In this document: piece by piece, positions 1-10,800 of the stretch
How positions within the stretch are numbered: position 1 is the stretch's first letter
How the letters are laid out: each line of letters opens with the position of its first letter
Assembly (NCBI RefSeq): GCF_000003605.2
Contig: NW_003141145.1
Span: 1-25,231 of the forward strand
Length of the DNA stretch: 25,231 nt
Direction: 5' to 3'
DNA from: Saccoglossus kowalevskii
Lineage: Eukaryota; Hemichordata; Enteropneusta; Harrimaniidae
Program-made: the position numbers and the translations under genes
Notes under the pieces: model-generated
Seen by the model: only the letters and a program-made list of their open reading frames with translations
The model's database searches: none
Told to the model about the DNA's origin: nothing

Positions 1-26
1 GAATGCTTTGAATGCAATTCAAGTAT

Positions 27-90
27 CTGGATTGTGTGAGAGCAATTCTGGTATTTTGGATTTGTCAGTGCAATTCATGTATCTGGATTG
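27..90. other. Cluster of single-base deletions at the left edge
   Basis: Compared with the matching order at about 2455-2580, this stretch reads TATCTGG for TATTCTGG twice (near 25 and 80), GATTGTGTGAG for GATTGTTGTGAG, and GGATTTGTCAG for GGATTTTGTCAG. All are losses of one T from a T run. The rest of the monomers keep normal spacing. This pattern fits uncorrected long-read homopolymer error, perhaps near a contig edge, better than biological divergence. Confidence 0.75.
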
Positions 91-179
91 TTGTTTGTGC
101 AATTGATGTATTCTGGATTGTTGTGAATGCAATTCAAGTATTCTGGATTGTTGTGAGTGCAATTCAAGTATTCAGGATT

Positions 180-270
180 ATTGTGAGTGCAATTTAGGTA
201 TAATGGATCGTTGTGAGTGCAATTCTGTTATTCTGGATTCGTTGGGAGTGCAAATCATGTATTCTGGATT
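180..270 (+). repeat. Marker A trimer (first of 17 copies, 91 bp)
   Basis: Marker A is three consecutive diverged monomers: A1 carries CAATTTAGGTATAATGGATC, A2 carries CAATTCTGTTATTCTGGATTC and is 31 bp long because of an extra C, and A3 carries GTTGGGAGTGCAAATCATG. Further copies start at 6871, 8762, 10352, 12362, 12453, 14131, 15899, 17760, 19253, 19764, 20665, 21236, 21327, 22107, 23667 and 23758. Copies at 6871, 8762, 15899, 17760 and 19253 have GTTGTGAG instead of GTTGGGAG in A3 (family II); four of these also read GGAATCG at the A2/A3 joint. The + strand frame that reads through most monomers has a TAG and a TAA in A1. Function unknown; its value is as a higher-order landmark. Confidence 0.93.
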
Positions 271-840
271 ATTGTGAGTGCAATTCTGGTGTTGTGGATT
301 GTTGTGAATGCAATTCATGTTTTCTGGATTGTTGTGAATGCAATTCAAGTATTCTTGAATGTTGTGAATGCAATTCAAGTATTCTGGATTGTTGTGAGAG
401 CAATTTTGTTATTTTGGATTGTTGTCAGTGCAATTCATGTATTCTGGATTGTTGTTAGTGCAATTCATGTATTCTGGATTGTAGTGAATGCAATTCAAGT
501 ATTTTGGATTGTTGTGAGTGGAATTCTGGTATTCTGGTTTGTTGTGAATGCAATTCAAGTATTCTGGATTGTTGTGAGTGCAATTCAAGTATTCTGGATT
601 GTTGTGAGTGCAATACTGGTATTCTGGATTGTTTTGAATGCAATTCATGTATTCTGGATTGTTGTGAATGCAATTCAAGTATTCTGGATTGTTGTGAGAG
701 CAATTCTCGTATTCTGGATTGTTGTGAGTACAATTCTGGTATTTTAGATTGTTGTGAGTGCAATTCATGTATTCTGGATTGTTGTGAGTGCAATTCATGT
801 ATTCCGGATTGTTGTGAATGCAATTCAAGTATTCTGGACT

Positions 841-1080
841 GTTGTGAGTGCAATTCAAGTATTCTGGATTGTTGTGAGTGCAATTCTGGTATTCTGGATT
901 GTTGTGAATGCAATTCAAGTATTCTGGATAGTTGTGAATGCAATTCAAGTATTCTGGATTGTTGTGAGTGCAATTCAAGTATTCTGGATTGTTGTGAGTG
1001 CAATTCTGGTATTCTGGATTGTTGTGAATGCAATTCAAGTATTCTGGATAGTTGTGAATGCAATTCAAGTATTCTGGATT
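841..1080 (+). repeat. 120-bp tetramer repeat, two tandem copies
   Basis: Four monomers form a 120-bp unit repeated twice: GAGTG/CAAG, GAGTG/CTGG, GAATG/CAAG ending GGATA, and GAATG/CAAG. The third unit's final A (GGATA in place of GGATT) is the tell-tale base. A GCTGTGAATG/CTGG monomer and then a GTTGTTAATG monomer follow. The same run appears near 1921-2160, 3301-3540, 5521-5760, 10681-10920, 22860-23100 and twice in 24361-24960; single-copy versions occur at 11221-11340 and 11761-11880. Confidence 0.9.
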
Positions 1081-1680
1081 GTTGTGAGTGCAATTCAAGT
1101 ATTCTGGATTGCTGTGAATGCAATTCTGGTATTCTGGATTGTTGTGAGTGCAATTCAAGTATTCTGGATTGTTGTTAATGTAATTCTGGTATTCTGGATT
1201 GTTGTGAGTGGAATTCAAGTATTCTGGATTGTTGTGAGTGCAATTCAAGTATTCTGGATTGTTGTGAGTGCAATACTGGTATTCTGGATTGTTGTGAATG
1301 CAATTCATGTATTCTGGATTGTTGTGAATGCAATTCAAGTATTCTGGATTGTTGTGAGAGCAATTCTAGTATTCTGGATTGTTGTGAGTACAATTCTGGT
1401 ATTTTGGATTGTTGTGAGTGCAATTCATGTATTCTGGATTGTTGTGAGTGCAATTCATGTATTCCGGATTGTTGTGAATGCAATTCAAGTATTCTGGATT
1501 GTTGTGAGTGCAATTCAAGTATTCTGGATTGTTGTGAGTGCAATACTTGTATTCTGGATTGTTTTGAATGCAATTCATGTATTCTGGATTGTTGTGAATG
1601 CAATTCAAGTATTCTGGATTGTTGTGAGAGCAATTCTCGTATTCTGGATTGTTGTGAGTACAATTCTGGTATTTTAGATT

Positions 1681-1920
1681 GTTGTGAGTGCAATTCATGT
1701 ATTCTGGATTGTTGTGAGTGCAATTCATGTATTCCGGATTGTTGTGAACGCAATTCAAGTATTCTGGATTGTTGTGAGTACAATTCTGGTATTTTGGATT
1801 GTTGTGAGTGCAATTCATGTATTCTGGATTGTTGTGAGTGCAATTCATGTATTCCGGATTGTTGTGAACGCAATTCAAGTATTCTGGATTGTTGTGAGTG
1901 GAATTCTGGTATTCTGGATT
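1681..1920 (+). repeat. 120-bp tandem duplication with TTCCGG and GAACG variants
   Basis: Positions 1681-1800 and 1801-1920 are nearly identical four-monomer units: CATG, CATG with TTCCGG, GAACG/CAAG, and a CTGG unit. The last unit is GTGAGTAC in the first copy and GTGAGTGG in the second. The duplication recurs near 3061-3300, 5281-5520 and 18413-18650. The rare CpG-bearing variants TTCCGG and GAACG travel together, which shows common descent of these copies. Confidence 0.88.
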
Positions 1921-2250
1921 GTTGTGAATGCAATTCAAGTATTCTGGATAGTTGTGAATGCAATTCAAGTATTCTGGATTGTTGTGAGTGCAATTCAAGT
2001 ATTCTGGATTGTTGTGAGTGCAATTCTGGTATTCTGGATTGTTGTGAATGCAATTCAAGTATTCTGGATAGTTGTGAATGCAATTCAAGTATTCTGGATT
2101 GTTGTGAGTGCAATTCAAGTATTCTGGATTGCTGTGAATGCAATTCTGGTATTCTGGATTGTTGTGAGTGCAATTCAAGTATTCTGGATTGTTGTTAATG
2201 TAATTCTGGTATTCTGGATTGTTGTGAATAGAATTCAGGTATTCTGGATT

Positions 2251-2280
2251 TTTGTGAATGCAATATAAGAACTTTGGCTT
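2251..2280 (+). repeat. Marker B monomer (first of 12 copies)
   Basis: This is the most diverged common monomer. Its second half is CAATATAAGAACTTTGGCTT, six substitutions from the usual CAAG form across 20 positions, and it begins TTTGTGAATG. It is followed by GTTGTAAGTG with a CAGG core. Other copies start at 3631, 4442, 5852, 11013, 11433, 11973, 13263, 16260, 19584, 23218 and 25080. All twelve look identical in the diverged half by eye, so they were spread by recent copying. In family I the downstream units read GGATCATT; at 5852, 16260 and 19584 they read TTCTTGATTTTTG (family II). Confidence 0.93.
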
Positions 2281-2520
2281 GTTGTAAGTGCAATTCAGGT
2301 ATTCTGGATCATTTTGAGTGCAATTCAAGTATTCTCGATCATTGTGAGTGCAATTCAAGTATTCTGGATCATTGTGAGTGCAATTCAAGTATTCTGGATT
2401 ATTGTGAGTGCAAATTAAGTATTCTGGATTGTTGTGAGTGCAATACTGGTATTCTGGATTGCTTTGAATGCAATTCAAGTATTCTGGATTGTTGTGAGAG
2501 CAATTCTGGTATTTTGGATT

Positions 2521-2549
2521 TTGTCAGTGCAATTCATGTATTCTGGATT
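2521..2549 (+). repeat. 29-bp GTCAG monomer after marker B
   Basis: The unit joint reads GGATTTTGTCAGTG, one base shorter than GGATTGTTGTCAGTG elsewhere. It follows the marker B series (B, CAGG, three GGATC-linked units, CAAATTAAG, AATACTGG, TTTGAATG) by about 270 bp in its type position. Other copies lie near 4711, 12181, 13531, 20246 and 23487; a further shortened copy is at about 63-89. It is normally followed by GTTGTTTGTG or, at 4741, GTTATTTGTG. Confidence 0.85.
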
Positions 2550-4441
2550 GTTGTTTGTGCAATTGATGTATTCTGGATTGTTGTGAATGCAATTCAAGTA
2601 TTCTGGATTGTTGTGAGTGCAATTCATGTATTCTGGATTGTTGTGAGTGCAATACTGGTATTCTGGATTGTTTTGAATGCAATTCATGTATTCTGGATTG
2701 TTGTGAGAGCAATTCTCGTATTCTGGATTGTTGTGAGTTCAATTCTGGTATTTTGGATTATTGTCAGTGCAATTCATGTATTCTGGATTGTTGTGAGTGA
2801 AATTCATGTATTCTGGATTGTTGTGAATGCAATTCAAGTATTCTGGATTGTTGTGAGTGGAATTCTGGTATTCTGGATTGTTGTGAATGCAATTCAAGTA
2901 TTCTGGATTGTTGTGAGTGCAATTCAAGTATTCTGGATTGTTGTGAGTGCAATACTGGTATTCTGGATTGTTTTGAATGCAATTCATGTATTCTGGATTG
3001 TTGTGAATGCAATTCAAGTATTCTGGATTGTTGTGAGTACAATTCTGGTATTTTAGATTGTTGTGAGTGCAATTCATGTATTCTGGATTGTTGTGAGTGC
3101 AATTCATGTATTCCGGATTGTTGTGAACGCAATTCAAGTATTCTGGATTGTTGTGAGTACAATTCTGGTATTTTGGATTGTTGTGAGTGCAATTCATGTA
3201 TTCTGGATTGTTGTGAGTGCAATTCATGTATTCCGGATTGTTGTGAACGCAATTCAAGTATTCTGGATTGTTGTGAGTGGAAATTCTGGTATTCTGGATT
3301 GTTGTGAATGCAATTCAAGTATTCTGGATAGTTGTGAATGCAATTCAAGTATTCTGGATTGTTGTGAGTGCAATTCAAGTATTCTGGATTGTTGTGAGTG
3401 CAATTCTGGTATTCTGGATTGTTGTGAATGCAATTCAAGTATTCTGGATAGTTGTGAATGCAATTCAAGTATTCTGGATTGTTGTGAGTGCAATTCAAGT
3501 ATTCTGGATTGCTGTGAATGCAATTCTGGTATTCTGGATTGTTGTGAGTGCAATTCAAGTATTCTGGATTGTTGTTAATGTAATTCTGGTATTCTGGATT
3601 GTTGTGAATAGAATTCAGGTATTCTGGATTTTTGTGAATGCAATATAAGAACTTTGGCTTGTTGTAAGTGCAATTCAGGTATTCTGGATCATTGTGAGTG
3701 CAATTCAAGGATTCTGGATCATTGTGAGTGCAATTAAAGTATTCTGGATCATTGTGAGTGCAATTCAAGTATTCTGGATTATTGTGAGTGCAAATTAAGT
3801 ATTCTGGATTGTTGTGAGTGCAATACTGGTATTCTGGATTGCTTTGAATGCAATTCAAGTATTCTGGATTGTTGTGAGTACAATTCTGGTATTTTAGATT
3901 GTTGTGAGTGCAATTCATGTATTCTGGATTGTTGTGAGTGCAATTCATGTATTCCGGATTGTTGTGAATGCAATTCAAGTATTCTGGACTGTTGTGAGTG
4001 CAATTCAAGTATTCTGGATTGTTGTGAGTGCAATTCTGGTATTCTGGATTGTTGTGAATGCAATTCAAGTATTCTGGATAGTTGTGAATGCAATTCAAGT
4101 ATTCTGGATTGTTGTGAGTGGAATTCTGGTATTCTGGATTGTTGTGAATGCAATTCAAGTATTCTCGATTGTTGTGAGTGCAATTCAAGTATTCTGGATT
4201 GTTGTGAGTGCAATTCTGGTATTCTGGATTGTTGTGAATGCAATTCAAGTATTCTGGATAGTTGTGAATGCAATTCAAGTATTCTGGATTGTTGTGAGTG
4301 CAATTCAAGTATTCTGGATTGCTGTGAATGCAATTCTGGTATTCTGGATTGTTGTGAGTGCAATTCAAGTATTCTGGATTGTTGTTAATGTAATTCTGGT
4401 ATTCTGGATTGTTGTGAATAGAATTCACGGTATTCTGGATT

Positions 4442-5881
4442 TTTGTGAATGCAATATAAGAACTTTGGCTTGTTGTAAGTGCAATTCAGGTATTCTGGAT
4501 CATTTTGAGTGCAATTCAAGTATTCTGGATCATTGTGAGTGCAATTCAAGTATTCTGGATCATTGTGAGTGCAATTCAAGTATTCTGGATTATTGTGAGT
4601 GCAAATTAAGTATTCTGGATTGTTGTGAGTGCAATACTGGTATTCTGGATTGCTTTGAATGCAATTCAAGTATTCTGGATTGTTGTGAGAGCAATTCTGG
4701 TATTTTGGATTTTGTCAGTGCAATTCATGTATTCTGGATTGTTATTTGTGCAATTGATGTATTCTGGATTGTTGTGAATGCAATTCAAGTATTCTGGATT
4801 GTTGTGAGTGCAATTCATGTATTCTGGATTGTTGTGAGTGCAATACTGGTATTCTGGATTGTTTTGAATGCAATTCATGTATTCTGGATTGTTGTGAGAG
4901 CAATTCTCGTATTCTGGATTGTTGTGAGTTCAATTCTGGTATTTTGGATTATTGTCAGTGCAATTCATGTATTCTGGATTGTTGTGAGTGAAATTCATGT
5001 ATTCTGGATTGTTGTGAATGCAATTCAAGTATTCTGGATTGTTGTGAGTGGAATTCTGGTATTCTGGATTGTTGTGAATGCAATTCAAGTATTCTGGATT
5101 GTTGTGAGTGCAATTCAAGTATTCTGGATTGTTGTGAGTGCAATACTGGTATTCTGGATTGTTTTGAATGCAATTCATGTATTCTGGATTGTTGTGAATG
5201 CAATTCAAGTATTCTGGATTGTTGTGAGAGCAATTCTCGTATTCTGGATTGTTGTGAGTACAATTCTGGTATTTTAGATTGTTGTGAGTGCAATTCATGT
5301 ATTCTGGATTGTTGTGAGTGCAATTCATGTATTCCGGATTGTTGTGAACGCAATTCAAGTATTCTGGATTGTTGTGAGTACAATTCTGGTATTTTGGATT
5401 GTTGTGAGTGCAATTCATGTATTCTGGATTGTTGTGAGTGCAATTCATGTATTCCGGATTGTTGTGAACGCAATTCAAGTATTCTGGATTGTTGTGAGTG
5501 GAATTCTGGTATTCTGGATTGTTGTGAATGCAATTCAAGTATTCTGGATAGTTGTGAATGCAATTCAAGTATTCTGGATTGTTGTGAGTGCAATTCAAGT
5601 ATTCTGGATTGTTGTGAGTGCAATTCTGGTATTCTGGATTGTTGTGAATGCAATTCAAGTATTCTGGATAGTTGTGAATGCAATTCAAGTATTCTGGATT
5701 GTTGTGAGTGCAATTCAAGTATTCTGGATTGCTGTGAATGCAATTCTGGTATTCTGGATTGTTGTGAGTGCAATTCAAGTATTCTGGATTGTTGTTAATG
5801 TAATTCTGGTATTCTGGGATTGTTGTGAATAGAATTCAGGTATTCTGGATTTTTGTGAATGCAATATAAGAACTTTGGCTT
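4442..5881 (+). repeat. About 1.4-kb segmental duplication of 2251-3660
   Basis: Monomer order and rare variants match 2251-3660 at an offset of about 2191, then about 2221 after a one-monomer difference near 5221 (a GAGAG/CTCG unit present here and missing at the equivalent point near 3030). Small private differences include GTTATTTGTG at 4741, an extra base near 4428 (CACGG), GGG at about 5816 and, in the partner, GGAAATTC near 3280. Both segments start and end at a marker B monomer, so exchange between B copies is a simple explanation. Confidence 0.85.
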
Positions 5882-6811
5882 GTTGTAAGTGCAATTCAGG
5901 TATTCTTGATTTTTGTGAATGTAATTCAAGTATTTTGGTTTGTTGTGAGTGCAATTATGGTATTCTGGATTGATATGAGTGCAATTCTGGTATTCTGGAT
6001 TGTTGTTAATGTAATTCTGGTATTCTGGATTGTTGTGAATACAAATCTGGTATTCTGGATTGCTGTGAATACAATTCTTGTGTTCTGGATTGTTGTGAAT
6101 GCAATTCAAGTATTTTGGTTTGTTGTGAGTGTGATTCGGATATTCTGGATTTTTGTGAATGCAATTTTGGTATTCTGAATTGTTGTGAGAGCAATTCAAG
6201 TATTCTGGATTGCTGTGAATACAACTCTTGTATTCTGGATTGTTGTGAGTGCAATTCAAGTATTCTGGATAGTTGTGAGTGCAATTCAAGTATTATGGAT
6301 TGTGGTGAGTACAATTCAAGTATTCTTGATTTTTGTGAATGTAATTCAAGTATTCTGGATTGTTGTGAATGCAATTCAAGTATTCTGGATTGTTTTGAGT
6401 GGAATTCTGGTATTCTGGATTGTTGTGAATGCAATTCAAGTATTCTGGATTGTTGTGAGTGCAATTCAAGTATTCTGGATTGTTGTGAGTGCAATACTGG
6501 TATTCTGGATTGTTTTGAATGCAATTCATGTATTCTGGATTGTTGTGAATGCAATTCAAGTATTCTGGATTGTTGTGAGAGCAATTCACGTATTCTGGAT
6601 TGTTGTGAGTGCAATTCTGGTATTTTGGATTGTTGTGAGTGCAATTCATGTATTCTGGATTGTTGTGAGTGCAATTCATGTATTCTGGATTGTTGTGAAT
6701 GCAATTCAAGTATTCTGGATTGTTGTGAGTGCAATTCTGGTATTATGGATTGTTGTGAATGCAATTCAAGTATTCTGGATTGTTGTGAGTGCAATTCAAG
6801 TATTCTGGATT

Positions 6812-6840
6812 GTTGTGAGTGCATCCAAGTATTCTGGATT
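6812..6840 (+). repeat. 29-bp GCATCCAAG monomer, upstream companion of marker A
   Basis: The usual GCAATTCAAG is replaced by GCATCCAAG, making a 29-bp unit. It recurs near 8702, 10263, 12972, 14073, 15840, 17702, 19194, 20609 and 22050, ten copies in all. In most cases exactly one ordinary monomer separates it from A1 of marker A. At 10263 two monomers intervene. Near 12972 no marker A follows, and the array jumps into the 120-bp tetramer series instead, marking a recombination point. Confidence 0.85.
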
Positions 6841-8461
6841 GTTGTGAGTGCAATTCAAGTATTCTGGATTATTGTGAGTGCAATTTAGGTATAATGGATC
6901 GTTGTGAGTGCAATTCTGTTATTCTGGAATCGTTGTGAGTGCAAATCATGTATTCTGGATTATTATGAGTGCAATTCTGGTATTCTGGATTGTTGTGAAT
7001 GCAATTCATGTTTTCTGGATTGTTGTGAATGCAATTCAAGTATTCTTGAATGTTGTGAATGCAATTCAATTATTCTGGATTGTTGTGAGAGCAATTCTGG
7101 TATTTTGGATTGTTGTCAGTGCAATTCATGTATTCTGGATTGTTGTTAGTGCAATTCATGTATTCTGGATTGTTGTGAGTGCAATTCTGGTATTCTGGAT
7201 TGTTGTGAGTGCAATTCAAGTATTCTGGATTGCTGTGAATACAATTCTTGTATTCTGGATTGTTGTGAGTGCAATTCAAGTATTCTGGATAGTTGTGAGT
7301 GCAATTCAAGTATTATGGATTGTGGTGAGTACAATTCAAGTATTCTTGATTTTTGTGAATGTAATTCAAGTATTCTGGATTGTTGTGAGAGCAATTCCTG
7401 GTATTTGGATTGTTGTCAGTGCAATTCATGTATTCTGGATTGTTGTTAGTGCAATTCATGTATTCTGGATTGTTGTGAATGCAATTCAAGTATTCTGGAT
7501 TGTTGTGAGTGGAATTCTGGTATTCTGGATTGTTGTGAATGCAATTCAAGTATTCTGGATTGTTGTGAGTGCAATTCAAGTATTCTGGATTGTTGTGAGT
7601 GCAATACTGGTATTCTGGATTGTTTTGAATGCAATTCATGTATTCTGGATTGTTGTGAATGCAATTCAAGTATTCTGGATTGTTGTGAATGCAATTCAAG
7701 TATTCTGGATAGTTGTGAGTGCAATTCAAGTATTATGGATTGTGGTGAGTACAATTCAAGTATTCTTGATTTTTGTGAATGTAATTCAAGTATTCTGGAT
7801 TGTTGTGAATGCAATTCAAGTATTCTGGATTGTTTTGAGTGGAATTCTGGTATTCTGGATTGTTGTGAATGCAATTCAAGTATTCTGGATTGTTGTGAGT
7901 GCAATTCAAGTATTCTGGATTGTTGTGAGTGCAATACTGGTATTCTGGATTGTTTTGAATGCAATTCATGTATTCTGGATTGTTGTGAATGCAATTCAAG
8001 TATTCTGGATTGTTGTGAGAGCAATTCACGTATTCTGGATTGTTGTGAGTGCAATTCTGGTATTTTGGATTGTTGTGAGTGCAATTCATGTATTCTGGAT
8101 TGTTGTGAGTGCAATTCATGTATTCTGGATTGTTGTGAATGCAATTCAAGTATTCTGGATTGTTGTGAGTGGAATTCTGGTATTCTGGATTGTTGTGAAT
8201 GCAATTCAAGTATTCTCGATTGTTGTGAGTGCAATTCAAGTATTCTGGATTGTTGTGAGTGCAATTCTGGTATTCTGGATTGTTGTGAATGAAATTCAAG
8301 TATTCTGGATAGTTGTGAATGCAATTCAAGTATTCTGGATTGTTGTGAGTGCAATTCAAGTATTCTGGATTGCTGTGAATGCAATTCTGGTATTCTGGAT
8401 TGTTGTGAGTGAAATTCTGGTATTCTGTATTGTTGTGGGTGCAATTCACGTATTCTGGATT

Positions 8462-8552
8462 ATTGTGAGTGCAACTTACGTATAATGGATCGTTGTGAGT
8501 GCAATTATGTTATTCTCGATTCGTTGTGAGTGCAAATCATGTATTCTGGATT
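8462..8552 (+). repeat. Diverged marker A' trimer (first of 3 copies)
   Basis: The three-monomer layout and the 31-bp middle unit match marker A, but linked substitutions distinguish it: CAACTTACGTATAATGG in place of CAATTTAGGTATAATGG, CAATTATG in place of CAATTCTG, and TTCTCGATTCG in place of TTCTGGATTCG. Copies at 17460-17550 and 18953-19043 carry the same substitutions. All three are followed about 300 bp later by an ordinary marker A, so A' and A form a linked pair within family II. Confidence 0.9.
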
Positions 8553-8611
8553 ATTGTGAGTGCAATTCTGGTATTCTGGATTGTTGTGAATGCAATTCAA
8601 GTATTCTGGAT

Positions 8612-9570
8612 TGTTGTGAGTGCAATTCTGGTATTATGGATTGTTGTGAATGCAATTCAAGTATTCTGGATTGTTGTGAGTGCAATTCAAGTATTCTGGA
8701 TTGTTGTGAGTGCATCCAAGTATTCTGGATTGTTGTGAGTGCAATTCAAGTATTCTGGATTATTGTGAGTGCAATTTAGGTATAATGGATCGTTGTGAGT
8801 GCAATTCTGTTATTCTGGAATCGTTGTGAGTGCAAATCATGTATTCTGGATTATTATGAGTGCAATTCTGGTATTCTGGATTGTTGTGAATGCAATTCAT
8901 GTTTTCTGGATTGTTGTGAATGCAATTCAAGTATTCTTGAATGTTGTGAATGCAATTCAATTATTCTGGATTGTTGTGAGAGCAATTCTGGTATTTTGGA
9001 TTGTTGTCAGTGCAATTCATGTATTCTGGATTGTTGTTAGTGCAATTCATGTATTCTGGATTGTTGTGAGTGCAATTCTGGTATTCTGGATTGTTGTGAG
9101 TGCAATTCAAGTATTCTGGATTGCTGTGAATACAATTCTTGTATTCTGGATTGTTGTGAGTGCAATTCAAGTATTCTGGATAGTTGTGAGTGCAATTCAA
9201 GTATTATGGATTGTGGTGAGTACAATTCAAGTATTCTTGATTTTTGTGAATGTAATTCAAGTATTCTGGATTGTTGTGAGAGCAATTCTGGTATTTTGGA
9301 TTGTTGTAAGTGCAATTCATGTATTCTGGATTGTTGTTAGTGCAATTCATGTATTCTGGATTGTTGTGAATGCAATTCAAGTATTCTGGATTGTTGTGAG
9401 TGGAATTCTGGTATTCTGGATTGTTGTGAATGCAATTCAAGTATTCTGGATTGTTGTGAGTGCAATTCAAGTATTCTGGATTGTTGTGAGTGCAATACTG
9501 GTATTCTGGATTGTTTTGAATGCAATTCATGTATTCTGGATTGTTGTGAATGCAATTCAAGTATTCTGGA
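8612..9570 (+). repeat. About 0.96-kb segmental duplication of 6721-7680
   Basis: The order from TATTATGG through GCATCCAAG, marker A, TTTTCTGG, TTCTTGAATG, CAATTATTC and GTGGTGAG matches 6721-7680 at an offset of 1891. The clearest difference is near 7391-7400, where the first copy reads ATTCCTGGTATTTGG and this copy ATTCTGGTATTTTGG. The copies part at about 7681/9572, where GAATG/CAAG faces GAGAG/CACG. Confidence 0.85.
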
Positions 9571-10800
9571 TTGTTGTGAGAGCAATTCACGTATTCTGGA
9601 TTGTTGTGAGTGCAATTCTGGTATTTTGGATTGTTGTGAGTGCAATTCATGTATTCTGGATTGTTGTGAGTGCAATTCATGTATTCTGGATTGTTGTGAA
9701 TGCAATTCAAGTATTCTGGATTGTTGTGAGTGGAATTCATGCATTCTGGATTGTTGTTTGTGCAATTCATGTATTCTGGATTGTTGTGAATGCAATTCAA
9801 GTATTCTCGATTGTTGTGAGTGCAATTCAAGTATTCTGGATTGTTGTGAGTGCAATACTGGTATTCTGGATTGTTTTGAATGCAATTCATGTATTCTGGA
9901 TTGTTGTGAGAGCAATTCTCGTATTCTGGATTGTTGTGAGTTCAATTCTGGTATTTTGGATTGTTGTCAGTGCAATTCATGTATTCTGGATTGTTGTGAG
10001 TGCAATTCATGTATTCTGGATTGTTGTGAATGCAATTCAAGTATTCTGGATTGTTGTGAGTAGAATTCTGGTATTCTGGATTGTTGTGAATGCAATTCAA
10101 GTATTCTGGATTGTTGTTAGTGCAATTCAAGTATTCTGGATTGTTGTGAGTGCAATTCTGGTATACTGGATTGCTGTGAATGCTATTCAAGTATTCTGGA
10201 TTGTTGTGAATGCAATTCAAGTATTCTGGATTGTTGTGAGTGCAATTCAAGTATTCTGGATTGTTGTGAGTGCATCCAAGTATTCTGGATTGTTGTGAGT
10301 GCAATTCAAGTATTCTGGATTATTGTGAGTGCAATTCAAGTATTCTGGATTATTGTGAGTGCAATTTAGGTATAATGGATCGTTGTGAGTGCAATTCTGT
10401 TATTCTGGATTCGTTGGGAGTGCAAATCATGTATTCTGGATTATTGTGAGTGCAATTCTGGTATTGTGGATTGTTGTGAATGCAATTCATGTTTTCTGGA
10501 TTGTTGTGAGTGCAATTCATGTATTCTGGATTGTTGTGAACGCAATTCAAGTATTCTGGATTGTTGTGAGTGGAATTCTGGTATTCTGGATTGTTGTGAA
10601 TGCAATTCAAGTATTCTGGACTGTTGTGAGTGCAATTCAAGTATTCTGGATTGTTGTGAGTGCAATTCTGGTATTCTGGATTGTTGTGAATGCAATTCAA
10701 GTATTCTGGATAGTTGTGAATGCAATTCAAGTATTCTGGATTGTTGTGAGTGCAATTCAAGTATTCTGGATTGTTGTGAGTGCAATTCTGGTATTCTGGA

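Larger units (their letters stand above)
1..5881 (+). repeat. Higher-order block 1, family I
   Basis: This block opens with a short degraded stretch and a marker A trimer at 180-270 of the GTTGGGAG type. About 2 kb of common monomers follow, then four marker B monomers (2251, 3631, 4442, 5852). Family I is recognised by GTTGGGAG in the third monomer of marker A, and by GGATCATT-linked monomers after marker B. These occur after the first three B copies; after the fourth the downstream sequence changes to TTCTTGATTTTTG, which is family II. The block also holds 120-bp tandem substructure and a duplication of about 1.4 kb, both listed separately. No gene is present. Confidence 0.85.
5882..9734 (+). 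repeat. Higher-order block 2, family II
   Basis: Family II is defined by monomers not seen in block 1: TATTATGGATTGTGGTGAG followed by TTCTTGATTTTTGTGAATG (for example at 6291, 7311, 7731 and 9201), GATATGAG at about 5972, and marker A trimers joined by GGAATCGTTGTGAG (near 6930 and 8818) instead of GGATTCGTTGGGAG. A diverged marker A' lies at 8462-8552. The block ends abruptly inside a GGAATTC at about 9733-9738, where family I monomers (CATGCATTC, then GTTGTTTGTG) begin. No gene is present. Confidence 0.8.

Noticed and set aside
195-210. TATAAT in marker A as a bacterial -10 box
   Set aside because: It lies in a repeated diverged monomer with no -35 partner or downstream gene, and everything else points to eukaryotic satellite DNA.
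236-256. CENP-B box in the ATTCG-containing part of marker A
   Set aside because: Only the TTCG half is present. The central A and the CGGG end required by the known 17-bp motif are absent.
504-1178. Cysteine-rich + strand repeat (CCECNSSILD) that resembles a metal-binding or structural protein
   Set aside because: The cysteines come from TGTTGTGAGTGC in the monomer. The frame is lost and regained at each length variant, and the other + frame is equally open over the same bases.
2251-2280. Marker B as a transposon remnant or target-site scar
   Set aside because: It has the length and phase of a normal monomer, no terminal inverted repeat and no flanking target duplication; substitutions alone explain it.
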